A stretch of 64,000 nt of DNA from positions 464,501 to 528,500 of the forward strand of contig NZ_CP029185.2 of the NCBI RefSeq assembly GCF_003096015.2, in the 5' to 3' direction. Position numbers and translations under genes: made by a program. This DNA comes from Limnobaculum parvum (lineage in GTDB: Bacteria > Pseudomonadota > Gammaproteobacteria > Enterobacterales > Enterobacteriaceae). The notes beneath the pieces are model-generated. The model saw only the letters and a program-made list of their open reading frames with translations, made no database searches and was not told the origin of the DNA. Shown here in pieces: positions 34,782-44,679 of the stretch. Positions within the stretch are counted from its first letter, which is position 1. Each line of letters starts with the position of its first letter.

Positions 34782-36950
34782 GTGAAAACGTTCTTTTTAG
34801 CAGCATGCCTTACCGGGTTATTGTGTCAGCCAGTGCAGGCCTCTTTTGATGGCGATGGATGTGATTTTTGGTTAGCTCCGTGCACGCTTCCCCTAGGCAG
34901 CTATCCCTTTTTGTGGATAGATAATGATACCCGTGCAAACTTGCTGCTGCTGGAATCAGACAAGCATCAATTTGCTTCCGTGTATGCACCCTTGGCGGCA
35001 GAACCGGGCCGCAGCCGTGAATTACCTTTTAGTATCCCTCGGATAGCACCACTGTCAGGCACTAATGAATATGGTTTTGTTATCACCGAGGTTGATATAC
35101 CGGCGATTAAAAAGTTAGCCGATCAGTTAGGCGTTGATATTAGCGCTCTTGATTTGTCGGATAAGATGCTGTTAGGAGGCCGTGGCCGAATGGTTTCTAA
35201 CACGCCAGCAGCTTTAGCTCAGTTTTTTCAGCTACTTATTGATGATAAAGCGCTTACGCCGGAACAACGTAAAGATTTAGCCCACCAACGCGTGAATCTC
35301 TTGGTTAATCCTGAATTGGCTGATGTTTCAACCGCTGTTTTTCCTGAAAAATCACATGCCGCCGATCTACATAATTACTTATTGAGCGCCGCTTATTTTT
35401 ACAATGGGAACTTTAGCGAGGCCACCACGGGTTTTCAGAATCTACTAAAGGCGAACCAACCGTGGGTCGCGGAAACCGCGACTTACATGCTGTTTCGCGT
35501 GGCGTTAAATCAGTCGATTGAACATGCCTTAGATGAATATGAGATGTTTGACGTAACCAAGAGCGATAAAAACCTGACCTCATTGGCTGCTCAGAAGGCG
35601 AAGGAATACCTTGCTGCTTATCCTACAGGGCGTTATGCCGCATCAACTCAAGACCTGTATCGCCGCATTCACTGGTTTGCTTCTGATTGGAATGAATTGG
35701 CTAAAAGCTCCGAACAGGCCTTGGGGCGGGCTGCTAATTTGGAAATGCTACAGACGTTGATTAATGAAGTTGATACCAAATTATTGAGTAGTGACGCATG
35801 GCAATCCTCAGAGAACCAATTTGTTTCTGCGCCAGATACGCCGATGTTAACCCTGACTCAAACCCTGCGCCGTTTACGGGAAGGCTATCAGTCTCGTCCT
35901 AATGCCATTCTGGTAACTGAAGCAGAAATTAATGGCTATAAACCGATGTTTGAAAAGGCCGGCATGGCCTCAGCATGGAACTATTTGCATAGCGTCTGGC
36001 TGTTTTATCTACCAAAAGATTATGCCAAAGTAGAGTCTTCTATTCCTGCCGCAACAACACAGGCGCTGACGGATACCGTGGATTTCAGCCTTCAGGTTCT
36101 TTTAGGTCAGGCGTTGCAGGCTGAGAAAAAATGGCCTCAGGCGGAAGCGCACTGGCGTCACTTATTGACGTTGAAAACCACTGCGATTCAACAGCAATTT
36201 CTGCAGTTGATGCTGACTAATTCACTGGCCTATCAGGGGAAACCTGAGCTGGTATTTGCCGCGAACAGTCCCGTTACCTCACTTCGTTTCCGCTCTTTAG
36301 TGCTAAAAGACGTGGCGGATGCTTCGCTATTGCGTCAACAAGTGACTTCTGGTGTAAATAATGAAGAGCGCGTTATTGCTCTACATACTTTACTCACACG
36401 TGATTTGATTACCGGAAATTATTCGGATTACCTGAAAGACCGTGCATTAGGAAAAGATTCCGTATCACTGAAGTTTGATAAATCGACGCTGGGTGATGTG
36501 AATATCACGGTATTTGACTGGGACGGCAGCAATACCGAGAAAGGATATCATTGTGCTTCACTGGACAAGACGGCTGAAATACTGGCTCAGCAACCTAAAG
36601 ATGGCCATGCGCTGAACTGTATGGGGGAATTTTTTCGCCTGACGGAAACGCGGGTCAATACCGAGAGGGAATATGGTTTACAGTGGCAGCTAAACGATGC
36701 ACCAGCCATGTTTAAAGGTAAAGAGCAGAGCCGTTTGACTCATTATCAACAAGTTATCGCTAATGCGAATGCAGAGCCGGAAGATAAAAGCTACGCCCTT
36801 TACCGAGCGATAATGTGTTATTCCCCTTCTGGCTACAACCGCTGTGATGGGCAGGAAATTGACAACAGTGTGCGTAAGTCCTGGTTCCAGCAATTGAAGC
36901 GTGATTACAAAGGATCGGTGTGGGCAGAGAAACTGCGTTACTACTGGTAA
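34782..36950 (+). CDS. Large exported protein of unknown function (helical, TPR-like)
   Basis: About 722 residues from the GTG at 34782, which follows AGGGAG by 9 nt. Earlier in-frame GTGs at 34746 and 34776 are alternatives. A signal peptide (TFFLAACLTGLLCQPVQA) precedes a Cys-containing mature N-terminus (GDGCDFWLAPCTLP). Much of the chain consists of paired helices (YLLSAAYFYNGNFSEATTGF, LLGQALQAEKKWPQAEAHW) of tetratricopeptide type, so it likely binds proteins in the periplasm. It overlaps the next gene by 31 bp. I recall this gene pair in other gammaproteobacteria, without a known role. Confidence 0.8.
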   Translation: MKTFFLAACLTGLLCQPVQASFDGDGCDFWLAPCTLPLGSYPFLWIDNDTRANLLLLESDKHQFASVYAPLAAEPGRSRELPFSIPRIAPLSGTNEYGFVITEVDIPAIKKLADQLGVDISALDLSDKMLLGGRGRMVSNTPAALAQFFQLLIDDKALTPEQRKDLAHQRVNLLVNPELADVSTAVFPEKSHAADLHNYLLSAAYFYNGNFSEATTGFQNLLKANQPWVAETATYMLFRVALNQSIEHALDEYEMFDVTKSDKNLTSLAAQKAKEYLAAYPTGRYAASTQDLYRRIHWFASDWNELAKSSEQALGRAANLEMLQTLINEVDTKLLSSDAWQSSENQFVSAPDTPMLTLTQTLRRLREGYQSRPNAILVTEAEINGYKPMFEKAGMASAWNYLHSVWLFYLPKDYAKVESSIPAATTQALTDTVDFSLQVLLGQALQAEKKWPQAEAHWRHLLTLKTTAIQQQFLQLMLTNSLAYQGKPELVFAANSPVTSLRFRSLVLKDVADASLLRQQVTSGVNNEERVIALHTLLTRDLITGNYSDYLKDRALGKDSVSLKFDKSTLGDVNITVFDWDGSNTEKGYHCASLDKTAEILAQQPKDGHALNCMGEFFRLTETRVNTEREYGLQWQLNDAPAMFKGKEQSRLTHYQQVIANANAEPEDKSYALYRAIMCYSPSGYNRCDGQEIDNSVRKSWFQQLKRDYKGSVWAEKLRYYW

Positions 36951-37657
36951 CTAAACGCGTTCTGCTGGTACTGAGCCTGCTATTGAGTCCGATTGTTTGT
37001 GTGGCTCAAACCGGTGTTGATGCCAGTCAGTACCAGATGTTTTGGCTGTGGGCTGGGGTTCGTCCTCAGCCTGTGTTGCACCAGATGTCCGAGCTTTATC
37101 TCTATCAGGGCGAAATTGTTCGTCAGCAGGGGAAGGCCCGGCTGTGGAGCAAAGGGATCCCGGTTAGCAGGCTGAAAGTCCCTAAGCTTTGGTTATCAAT
37201 ACGTGTCACGACGCTAGATATTCCAGAGCCGATGCTGGACGCCATGTTAACGCTAAGGGAAAAGTGGGTTGCCGCAGGCAATCAGCACGTTGGCATTCAA
37301 ATTGATTTTGATGCTGCTAGCTATCAGATTGATAAATATTCGGAATTCTTAAGTCGATTACGGAACAAATTGCCAAAAGATTGTCCCTTAAGCGTTACCG
37401 GCCTGTTGGATTGGGCTAAAACGGGTAATGTTAATCAGCTTAATCAACTGCCGGTGGATGAGCTGGTGGTGCAGACCTATCAGGGGCGTAAGACCGTCAC
37501 CCATTATGATGCCTATTTGCCTGCTCTGCTTGATTTAACTATTCCTTTTCGCGTTGGTTTAGTTCAGTACGGTGAGTGGGATAAGCAGTGGCAGCAGCGG
37601 TTATCACAATCGCCTTACTATGACGGCGAGGTGGTTTTTCTGTTAAATCCGGGGTGA
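36920..37657 (+). CDS. DUF3142-like exported protein
   Basis: 245 residues from a GTG at 36920 with AAAGGA 5 nt upstream, inside the end of the previous gene. A hydrophobic stretch (VLLVLSLLLSPIVCVA) is a signal peptide, possibly cleaved near AQT. The mature part begins YQMFWLWAGVRPQPVL and includes GIQIDFDAASYQIDKY, a pattern recalling TIM-barrel glycoside-hydrolase-like domains such as DUF3142. Coupled translation with the upstream TPR-like protein suggests a shared envelope function, which is inference. Confidence 0.8.
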   Translation: MGRETALLLVTKRVLLVLSLLLSPIVCVAQTGVDASQYQMFWLWAGVRPQPVLHQMSELYLYQGEIVRQQGKARLWSKGIPVSRLKVPKLWLSIRVTTLDIPEPMLDAMLTLREKWVAAGNQHVGIQIDFDAASYQIDKYSEFLSRLRNKLPKDCPLSVTGLLDWAKTGNVNQLNQLPVDELVVQTYQGRKTVTHYDAYLPALLDLTIPFRVGLVQYGEWDKQWQQRLSQSPYYDGEVVFLLNPG

Positions 37658-37674
37658 TTTACCTGATGTCGTTG

Positions 37675-37707
37675 AAATGCCCGCTTAAAAAGCCGGGCAT
37701 TTTTTTA
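37675..37707. terminator. Terminator between the DUF3142-like gene and the autotransporter
   Basis: AAATGCCCG and CGGGCATTT form a stem around a short A-rich loop, followed by T5 on the plus strand. It is shared by two convergent units. Confidence 0.88.
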
Positions 37708-37732
37708 ACAGAAATTTATTTCTCCGTGCGGC

Positions 37733-40700
37733 TTAGAAACGCCAGTTCACTGAGGCATTCCCCGAAATAGAGCTATAGCCAGAGCGGAACAGATCGCTGG
37801 ATGCACCGATACTAACTGTCACATTTTTATTAATCTGATAACCTAGGTCGCCCTGTACGCCAAGAGAATCACGGCCTGTGATACGATTTTTACTGCTAAA
37901 CGAAACGTTATCGTATCCGCTGAAATTAGCATTTTGTACTAAATCAGTATCCAGATATTCATGATTCCAGATGAGACGCAAGCCAGCTTTAACGCCCTGA
38001 CCCGTTGCCTTCGATAGATCGAGGGTGCTACCGACACCGATACTGGAACGTAGTGAATTAAAGGTTTGGGAATCAAGTTCCAGACAAGCGCTGCCACAGC
38101 CGTTTTCACTAATACTCGGGCGAGATAGAACGGTATAGTTTAGTGCAGCTACCGGCCCGGCACTGAGTTCTGATGTTAGTGCCCAGTTATAGCCTCCGCC
38201 GGCCATGAGCGATCCACTTAGGCCAGTCCAGTCGGATTGATTATTGGTATGGTAATTGCCTATTCTTACGCTGTGATCCATGGATCCATCTTCAATACCA
38301 ATACGGCCGTTACCAAACAGATAGATACCGGACATGGGATCTTGTGCATAACGAGTATGCAGGCCTAAATTGAACGCGGTGGTTTTTCCAGTTCCGTTTT
38401 CAGGCGATTTAACCTTTACCGTTTGACCGCTAACTGCACCGTGGAAGCCGAATGTCCAATCAGGCTCCGTTTCGCTTGGTTTCTCGGCACCAAAGATAAT
38501 ACCGTAGCTGGAGGCGTTATATCCTACGCTGTTATCCTGACGGTTTTGCCAGAAGCCTCCGCCAAACGGAATGGCAAACGCTCGTGGCCCGGGTTCAGAC
38601 CGGTCAGAGGCTGAGGTATTTCGAGTGCTGATAATATCCGTAATCTGCTGTTCACGGTTTAGCGAACTGGCAAACATCGCGCTGTAATTAGCTGGGGAAA
38701 GTTGGCTTAGCGTATTGGCGATGGCATCACTATTAGCAAAGTCCAGCGAGCTAAATAACGGTTGCAGATCTGCCTGAGCATTCGCCACGATTTGGTCTAA
38801 CGCGCGGCCTGCCCGGCGAGCATTATCATCCAAAGCATATTGGCTGTAGGCATTGTTATCTCGCAGCATGGTTAATTGATACAAACCGTTGCCCTGAGGC
38901 GTAATTTGTAACCTTAGGGTCGATGATTCAAATTGGCTGTTGGCCTCACTAAATTCACCCGTGGTAGAACCGAAGACCAACATATCATGAGTATCTTGTG
39001 TCCAACCGCTCGGATACCAACCAACTTGAGGTGCAAAGGTTAACTGACCATTTAAGTCGGCAGTACCACTGACGGTGAAGATATCGCTGGAACCATCGCT
39101 GGAAATTTCAAGCAATAGTTGCCCATTCTGACCCTGTTGGTAATTACCCTGAATATCAATTCGGCCCATTGAGTTGCCGGGGGCGATAATACCGTGGTTG
39201 CTGAACAATCCGTTGTTGTTGAGTGTATATTGGCTGTTTCCTCCCAGTTTGGCACCTGAGGCAACATTCACGCTATAAACTTGATGTGTACCGTTGAGGG
39301 AGGTCTGACCACCCGACAGATTCAGTGCCAGATTGTTAATACCATCAATATTACCGTCATAACGTAAATTGAAGCTGGCATCAGCCTCATTGCTAGCCCG
39401 GCCACGATTGTCAGCCAATTTGCCAAAAGTAAGCTGGGTCAGACGTTGCTGACCATTATCATCTTTTTGATCGTAATCAGAATAGATGTCGCCTTCCAAA
39501 CGAGCACCGTTCATTATATTAATATTGTTAACCAACGCATTTGGCGAAATATAAATGGCGGCATCTTTCCCTGACAGGCGACCGCTGATATCGGCATTAT
39601 TAACCAATGCACCTTCTAGTTCTGGCAATAAATCGGCTTCTTTATCATCGATGCTGTGGATAAAGGAACCCCGATATTCCGTTGAGTTACCTAACAGGTT
39701 ATTACCAAAATCAAAGAGGGCGGCGATCCCCTTTTCACCATTAGCCTGAATATCACCCTGATGAATAAGGTTGTGGTCTTTACCATAGGTGAACATCACG
39801 CCACGGCCGTTGAGTCCATCAGCGTAGACACGAGTATTAGGTTCAATTATCAGGGTGTTATTTTCTCCATCTACTCGTATACCAGCGGCACCTGCTCCAG
39901 AGGTCAGAATGTCAGCAGCCTGATGCAATTGATTGTGACTGCCATAAATATGTAACCCTAATCCGAGAGTAGAGGTATTGTACTGGTTGGCAATATAGGC
40001 CTGAGAAGCAGTATCCCATAGTGAATAACCATGCTGATTGATGATTGTCTGGTTATCACCATAAACCGAAAAGCCAAAGAAGTTACGGCGTTCAATTTGA
40101 TAGCCCATGTCCTGTAACACCGCCATTTCCGCTTCCATGAACGTAGTATAATTTCGGTAGTTCTGATGGCTCATAAGGCTATTTTTTAGCTCTATGTGGC
40201 TCAGGTAATCAGTATCAAGCTTGCCATCTTCCCCCATAATTTTTATTGGCACTCCCGGCATGGCCCCTGCTAGGACTTCATTAACATATTGTCCTGCAAA
40301 ATAGCCTTTGTCCTGACGTACATCGAATGCGTTGTCAGAGTAGGCATTATCACAGCTTGAGCATAGAACGGCCTGACCGGGTAGCAGAGGACGGCCATTA
40401 TCATCACGCAGATGCTCAGCCCAACTGCCATAAGTTGTTGAGGCATAGGGTTTGCTGTCCGATGGTGTGGGAGTATTTGCGGTATCAGGCGTAGGAAGGG
40501 ATGGGGTATCGCTGGTATTGGATGCCGGTGTGTCTGGCACGTTATCTGCTATGGTTTCTTCTTCATCCGTTTCATCACTCTGTTCATCCTCTTGGTCATT
40601 TTGATCAATCAGCGAGTTTTGCCCTGCGATATTGCTATTGATACCTAACCCATGGGCCATTTCATGAAGTGCGATACTAAACGTATCTGCCTGAGTCGTA

Positions 40701-41179
40701 GAACGAGGTAACAACGAAGGAACATAAGCCAGAGTGTCGTAATCCATTTTCCCTAGAGTGAGTTGAGCGTGGGAGCCTAATGGTAATGAGCCGGGATCCT
40801 GACCCAGTAATGCAGCCTGTAATTCGGTAAGACTAAACTGGCCTTGATGTACAAATTCACTGCTGCCGACGGCATTCTCATCATCAAACGTAGTGATGTG
40901 GATCAGCGCCGGAAGTTGCCCGGTACGAGGGGTGATGACTTCAGCCCAATAATCGATACTGTTAAGGACTTTTGTTTTTTGCAGATTATCGAGCGTCCAA
41001 GTCGATGCAGTGATAGGGTCAACATCCGGGTGTGTTTCCGGTGCTTCACCCTGATTAAAAAAGGTAACTTGAAATACAGAGGTACCCTGTGGGCCGGAAA
41101 CTCGGTAGCTATCGGCAGCCAGAGCCAATGGCCCAAGCAATAATACTGGCAAAGATAAGGGGATTATTAATTTTTTCAT
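37733..41179 (-). CDS. Autotransporter with a metzincin-like (leishmanolysin-type) passenger
   Basis: 1148 residues from the ATG at 41177-41179 (AAGGA upstream). A signal peptide (KKLIIPLSLPVLLLGPLALA) is followed by a globular domain with HEMAHGLG (H172, E173, H176, G179), a zinc-protease motif. An acidic Asp/Glu/Pro/Thr linker (about 192-245) interrupts it. LSHIELKNSLMSH then supplies a candidate third His (H328) and Met-turn (M336), as in M8 peptidases, where a long insert separates Gly from the third His. About residues 370-760 are a beta-helical passenger. The C-terminal 280 residues form the beta barrel, ending in NWRF with the terminal Phe of outer-membrane proteins. Target unknown. 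Confidence 0.9.
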   Translation of the reverse strand: MKKLIIPLSLPVLLLGPLALAADSYRVSGPQGTSVFQVTFFNQGEAPETHPDVDPITASTWTLDNLQKTKVLNSIDYWAEVITPRTGQLPALIHITTFDDENAVGSSEFVHQGQFSLTELQAALLGQDPGSLPLGSHAQLTLGKMDYDTLAYVPSLLPRSTTQADTFSIALHEMAHGLGINSNIAGQNSLIDQNDQEDEQSDETDEEETIADNVPDTPASNTSDTPSLPTPDTANTPTPSDSKPYASTTYGSWAEHLRDDNGRPLLPGQAVLCSSCDNAYSDNAFDVRQDKGYFAGQYVNEVLAGAMPGVPIKIMGEDGKLDTDYLSHIELKNSLMSHQNYRNYTTFMEAEMAVLQDMGYQIERRNFFGFSVYGDNQTIINQHGYSLWDTASQAYIANQYNTSTLGLGLHIYGSHNQLHQAADILTSGAGAAGIRVDGENNTLIIEPNTRVYADGLNGRGVMFTYGKDHNLIHQGDIQANGEKGIAALFDFGNNLLGNSTEYRGSFIHSIDDKEADLLPELEGALVNNADISGRLSGKDAAIYISPNALVNNINIMNGARLEGDIYSDYDQKDDNGQQRLTQLTFGKLADNRGRASNEADASFNLRYDGNIDGINNLALNLSGGQTSLNGTHQVYSVNVASGAKLGGNSQYTLNNNGLFSNHGIIAPGNSMGRIDIQGNYQQGQNGQLLLEISSDGSSDIFTVSGTADLNGQLTFAPQVGWYPSGWTQDTHDMLVFGSTTGEFSEANSQFESSTLRLQITPQGNGLYQLTMLRDNNAYSQYALDDNARRAGRALDQIVANAQADLQPLFSSLDFANSDAIANTLSQLSPANYSAMFASSLNREQQITDIISTRNTSASDRSEPGPRAFAIPFGGGFWQNRQDNSVGYNASSYGIIFGAEKPSETEPDWTFGFHGAVSGQTVKVKSPENGTGKTTAFNLGLHTRYAQDPMSGIYLFGNGRIGIEDGSMDHSVRIGNYHTNNQSDWTGLSGSLMAGGGYNWALTSELSAGPVAALNYTVLSRPSISENGCGSACLELDSQTFNSLRSSIGVGSTLDLSKATGQGVKAGLRLIWNHEYLDTDLVQNANFSGYDNVSFSSKNRITGRDSLGVQGDLGYQINKNVTVSIGASSDLFRSGYSSISGNASVNWRF

Positions 41180-41691
41180 ATTACATTCCTTTGTGCTAAG
41201 TAATAGACAGAATGGATGATTTCTAAGTGAAATTATTAATGTTGTAATCAACATAAAAAAGTTTAAAGATTAAAAAAAACTTTATAATATTAATTATTGC
41301 TTATGGAATGGTTTCAGATTGTTTTCTAGATAAGGCCAAATTAACGTTTTGTATAATTTTTTATTATTCGTTTATTGAGGCGAAAGTATAAAAGAGTCTG
41401 TGTTGAGCTAATATGGATTGGCGATCATCGCCCCGTCAGGATGGTCGCTGGTACCTCCTGTCTACATTTTAGTTCTGACCTTGAAATGGCGGCGGTTGTA
41501 CAGTCTTGAATCAGTTTAACTTCAAGATATTCAGAAGATTACTAAACCAACGCTGAATCTCCTTGAAGTTCCCCCGCCATAAACGTACAATTCAGCGTCA
41601 TTTTTTCAGCCGTACACATAAACACGTTCCTTGCTTCCATGGGCCACGGCTGACCCTGACAGGAGGCTGAATAATCCGTAAGGAGCAATTG
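41180..41691. other. Intergenic region between the autotransporter and rpsF
   Basis: The first 230 bp are very AT-rich and should hold the autotransporter promoter. GCGATCATC/GATGGTCGC (41421-41448) forms a hairpin without a T-run. The last 200 bp are the rpsF promoter and leader. No gene is seen. Confidence 0.5.
41560..41691 (+). promoter_or_regulatory. Putative S6:S18 autoregulatory leader of rpsF
   Basis: The 130 nt before rpsF include GGGCCACGGCTGACCC and CAGGAGGCTGAATAATCCG, able to fold near the ribosome binding site. Enterobacterial rpsF mRNAs are known to carry a leader bound by the S6-S18 complex. I assign this by position and did not verify the consensus fold. Confidence 0.35.
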
Positions 41692-42093
41692 ATGCGTCAT
41701 TACGAAATCGTCTTTATGGTCCATCCCGACCAAAGCGAACAAGTTCCAGGTATGATCGAACGTTACACCGGTGCGATCAAAACTGCAGGTGGTGAAATTC
41801 ACCGTTTAGAAGATTGGGGTCGTCGTCAACTGGCTTACCCAATTAACAAACTGCATAAAGCTCACTACGTTCTGCTGAACGTTGAAGCACCGCAGGAAGC
41901 GATCGATGAACTGGAAACTAACTTCCGCTTCAACGATGCCGTTATCCGTAGCATGGTAATGCGTACTAAGCATGCCGTAACTGAAGCCTCTCCAATGGTT
42001 AAAGCAAAAGATGAACGTCGCGAGCGTCGTGAAGATTTTGCTGAAGAGCTAATGGATGATGACTCAGATGATGCTGAGGATTCTGAAGAGTAA
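41692..42093 (+). CDS. rpsF: 30S ribosomal protein S6
   Basis: 133 residues starting MRHYEIVFMVHPDQ. The ATG at 41692 follows AAGGAGCAATTG. S6 binds the platform of the 30S subunit with S18. The acidic C-terminal tail (DDDSDDAEDSEE) is the region extended by RimK with glutamate in E. coli. First gene of rpsF-priB-rpsR-rplI. Confidence 0.98.
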   Translation: MRHYEIVFMVHPDQSEQVPGMIERYTGAIKTAGGEIHRLEDWGRRQLAYPINKLHKAHYVLLNVEAPQEAIDELETNFRFNDAVIRSMVMRTKHAVTEASPMVKAKDERRERREDFAEELMDDDSDDAEDSEE

Positions 42094-42099
42094 TTGCCG

Positions 42100-42652
<553 letters not shown>

Positions 42653-42688
42653 TCGGCAACGATCCACGAACTTAAAGAGGATACGGTA

Positions 42689-43141
42689 ATGCAAGTTATT
42701 CTGCTTGATAAAGTAGCTAACCTGGGCAGCCTGGGTGATCAAGTTAACGTTAAATCGGGCTATGCTCGTAACTATCTGGTACCGCAAGGTAAAGCGGTTC
42801 CGGCAACCAAGAAAAACATTGAGTTTTTCGAAGCTCGTCGTGCTGAGTTAGAAGCCAAATTGGCTGATACTCTGACTGCTGCAGAAGCTCGTGCCGCTAA
42901 GATCACTGGTCTGGGCAGCGTGACTATCGCTTCTAAAGCGGGTGACGAAGGTAAACTGTTTGGTTCTATCGGTACTCGCGACATTTCTGATGCAGTAACT
43001 GCAGCTGGTGTCGAAGTGGCTAAGAGCGAAGTTCGTCTGCCAGAAGGCGTTTTACGCCATCTGGGTGAGTTCGAAGTAAGCTTCCAAGTTCACAGTGAAG
43101 TATTTGCTAAACTGAACGTTATCGTGGTTGCTGAAGACTAA
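42689..43141 (+). CDS. rplI: 50S ribosomal protein L9
   Basis: 150 residues. The N-terminal domain (MQVILLDKVANLGSLGDQV) binds 23S rRNA. A long connecting helix (about 40-75) leads to a C-terminal domain that reaches toward neighbouring ribosomes. AAAGAGG precedes the ATG. Last gene of the operon before a terminator. Confidence 0.98.
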   Translation: MQVILLDKVANLGSLGDQVNVKSGYARNYLVPQGKAVPATKKNIEFFEARRAELEAKLADTLTAAEARAAKITGLGSVTIASKAGDEGKLFGSIGTRDISDAVTAAGVEVAKSEVRLPEGVLRHLGEFEVSFQVHSEVFAKLNVIVVAED

Positions 43142-43163
43142 TTTTAGTTTTCTTACCATGTTT

Positions 43164-43195
43164 AAAACGCCGGCTTATGTCGGCGTTTTGCTTTT
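43164..43195 (+). terminator. Rho-independent terminator after rplI
   Basis: AAAACGCCG and CGGCGTTTT form a perfect stem around GCTTATGT, followed by GCTTTTC. Confidence 0.88.
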
Positions 43196-43229
43196 CTGCG
43201 ATACTGATATCAGTGCGATGGAGGATATG

Positions 43230-43619
43230 ATGGTCAATATTCATCTGGTGAGGGTATATGAGATTACCCCTCCAACAGCAGACAATTGCTTTCTTATCGA
43301 TCGTTTATGGCCCCGAGGAGTAACCAAAGAACGTTTGTCTGGCATTATTTGGTTGAAGCAAGTTGCGCCAAGTACCGAGCTACGTCAGCGTTTTCATGCG
43401 AACCCAACGAAATGGGATGATTTTTGTCATGATTATCGTGCAGAGCTTAGTGCCGGGGAGTATTGGTTACCATTGCTACAGTTATTACAGCACAATCAGT
43501 CGGTGACTTTACTTTTTAGCAATAAGGATATTGAGCATAACCACGGTGTGGTGTTGCGTGATTTTTTACTGCAAAAGATTAATGCTCCCGCCGAAAACGC
43601 CCATCACTCTGGCGAGTAA
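43230..43619 (+). CDS. DUF488 family protein
   Basis: 129 residues from the ATG at 43230, chosen because GGAGG lies 5 nt upstream. The ORF is open further up but covers the rplI terminator. DUF488 signatures: FLIDRLWPRGVTKERL near the start, WLKQVAPSTELRQRFHANPTKW, and TLLFSNKDIEHNHGVVLRDFL. The biochemical function of the family is not established. Its 3' end overlaps the end of ytfB by 41 bp. Confidence 0.88.
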   Translation: MVNIHLVRVYEITPPTADNCFLIDRLWPRGVTKERLSGIIWLKQVAPSTELRQRFHANPTKWDDFCHDYRAELSAGEYWLPLLQLLQHNQSVTLLFSNKDIEHNHGVVLRDFLLQKINAPAENAHHSGE

Positions 43620-44250
43620 ACAACGCCGATTTATTGGCTGAGAGCTCGACTTCCAGTGCCATAACTTGTTTATCCTGAGTTAACTGTACTTTGATTTTTT
43701 GTCCAACCTTTAAGGCATTAACCGGTTTTCCCGGGCCTTCAACCTTTGCCAGTAAAAATGCATCACTAACAATAAAGTGATTCTCTCGGAACAGCTGTGT
43801 CAGCGTATGACCTTTTTGGATAGTAAACGCTTTCCATTCATGGTGAGTGGGTTGCTCTGACGATGGTATCACTGGAGGTTGAAGCGGAGAGGCGGAGGGC
43901 GGTGTTTCGGTAGTTTGCTGGTGGGAAGCCAATGGTGGCGGTTGAGTTGGCGTGGGTGTATTTAAGGCCCGAGATGGCTCAGGCGGTGGCCCATTTGGCT
44001 GCGTAGTGCTCGCCTCCGGCGCAGAAAGCTCAATGGGAGTATTGCTGCTACTGGTGGTTTCCCCTTTATCACTGGGCCACAAGAAAGCACCAAGAATGAT
44101 TAAAGTAGCGAGTACCACGCCACGGCGATGAGCATAAGGAAGTGGTTCCATCCAACTGAAACGGTCAGGCAAGTGCCATAATTTAGATAATAGGATCTTC
44201 AGCGGATTGTTACCGCCTTCTGATCGCCGTTTGACATTATTTACCTGCAT
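43579..44250 (-). CDS. ytfB: YtfB/OapA-type cell-division-associated LysM-like protein
   Basis: 223 residues. A short cytoplasmic N-terminus with the OapA motif (LPDRFSWMEPLPYAHRRG) leads to one membrane segment (GVVLATLIILGAFLWP), then a Pro/Thr/Ser-rich periplasmic linker, then an OapA/LysM-like domain (WKAFTIQKGHTLTQLFRENH ... VEGPGKPVNALKVGQ). E. coli YtfB binds glycans and localises to the septum. I chose the ATG at 44250. A GTG one codon earlier is possible. It is upstream of fklB, as in E. coli. Confidence 0.92.
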   Translation of the reverse strand: MQVNNVKRRSEGGNNPLKILLSKLWHLPDRFSWMEPLPYAHRRGVVLATLIILGAFLWPSDKGETTSSSNTPIELSAPEASTTQPNGPPPEPSRALNTPTPTQPPPLASHQQTTETPPSASPLQPPVIPSSEQPTHHEWKAFTIQKGHTLTQLFRENHFIVSDAFLLAKVEGPGKPVNALKVGQKIKVQLTQDKQVMALEVELSANKSALFTRQSDGRFRREH

Positions 44251-44679
44251 CACAACACCTCATGTGGAACTCCGTCAGACATGAACTGGCTGTCTGGTAG
44301 TCGTGTGATTTTAACCATAATAGATCGAATAAAATAGATTAAGTAAATAATATAAACAGATAGGCCTATCTGTTGTGGGATAATTCGCCGTTATTTATTC
44401 ATCATGACGGATTTTCTGGATTTTTTCCAATAGTGGATTGTACTGTTTGTAAAAACGGTTGGTGACGTTGGATGGCGTAGCACACCATGTTCAGTATCCT
44501 TTTATGCCCAACCTTTGCTGGAAAATATCGTAAGAAGCGGTGCAACATGAAGAACGACAGGCATAATTCAAGCAATGCTTTTGTCGTTGTCGTTTATTCT
44601 GCTGGATTTCCTGTGTTATGCTTCGCCCCTATTTATCTTTCCAGATCTATTTTCTAAGGCTATTTTCTGAGGAAACATA
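44251..44679. other. 429-bp divergent spacer between ytfB and fklB
   Basis: AT-rich at the ytfB end and mixed elsewhere. It must hold divergent promoters, but no -35/-10 pair stands out. No gene or repeat is seen. Confidence 0.4.

Noticed and set aside
41421..41448. Terminator of the autotransporter or rpsF region
   Set aside because: The hairpin has a wobble pair and is not followed by a T-run on either strand.
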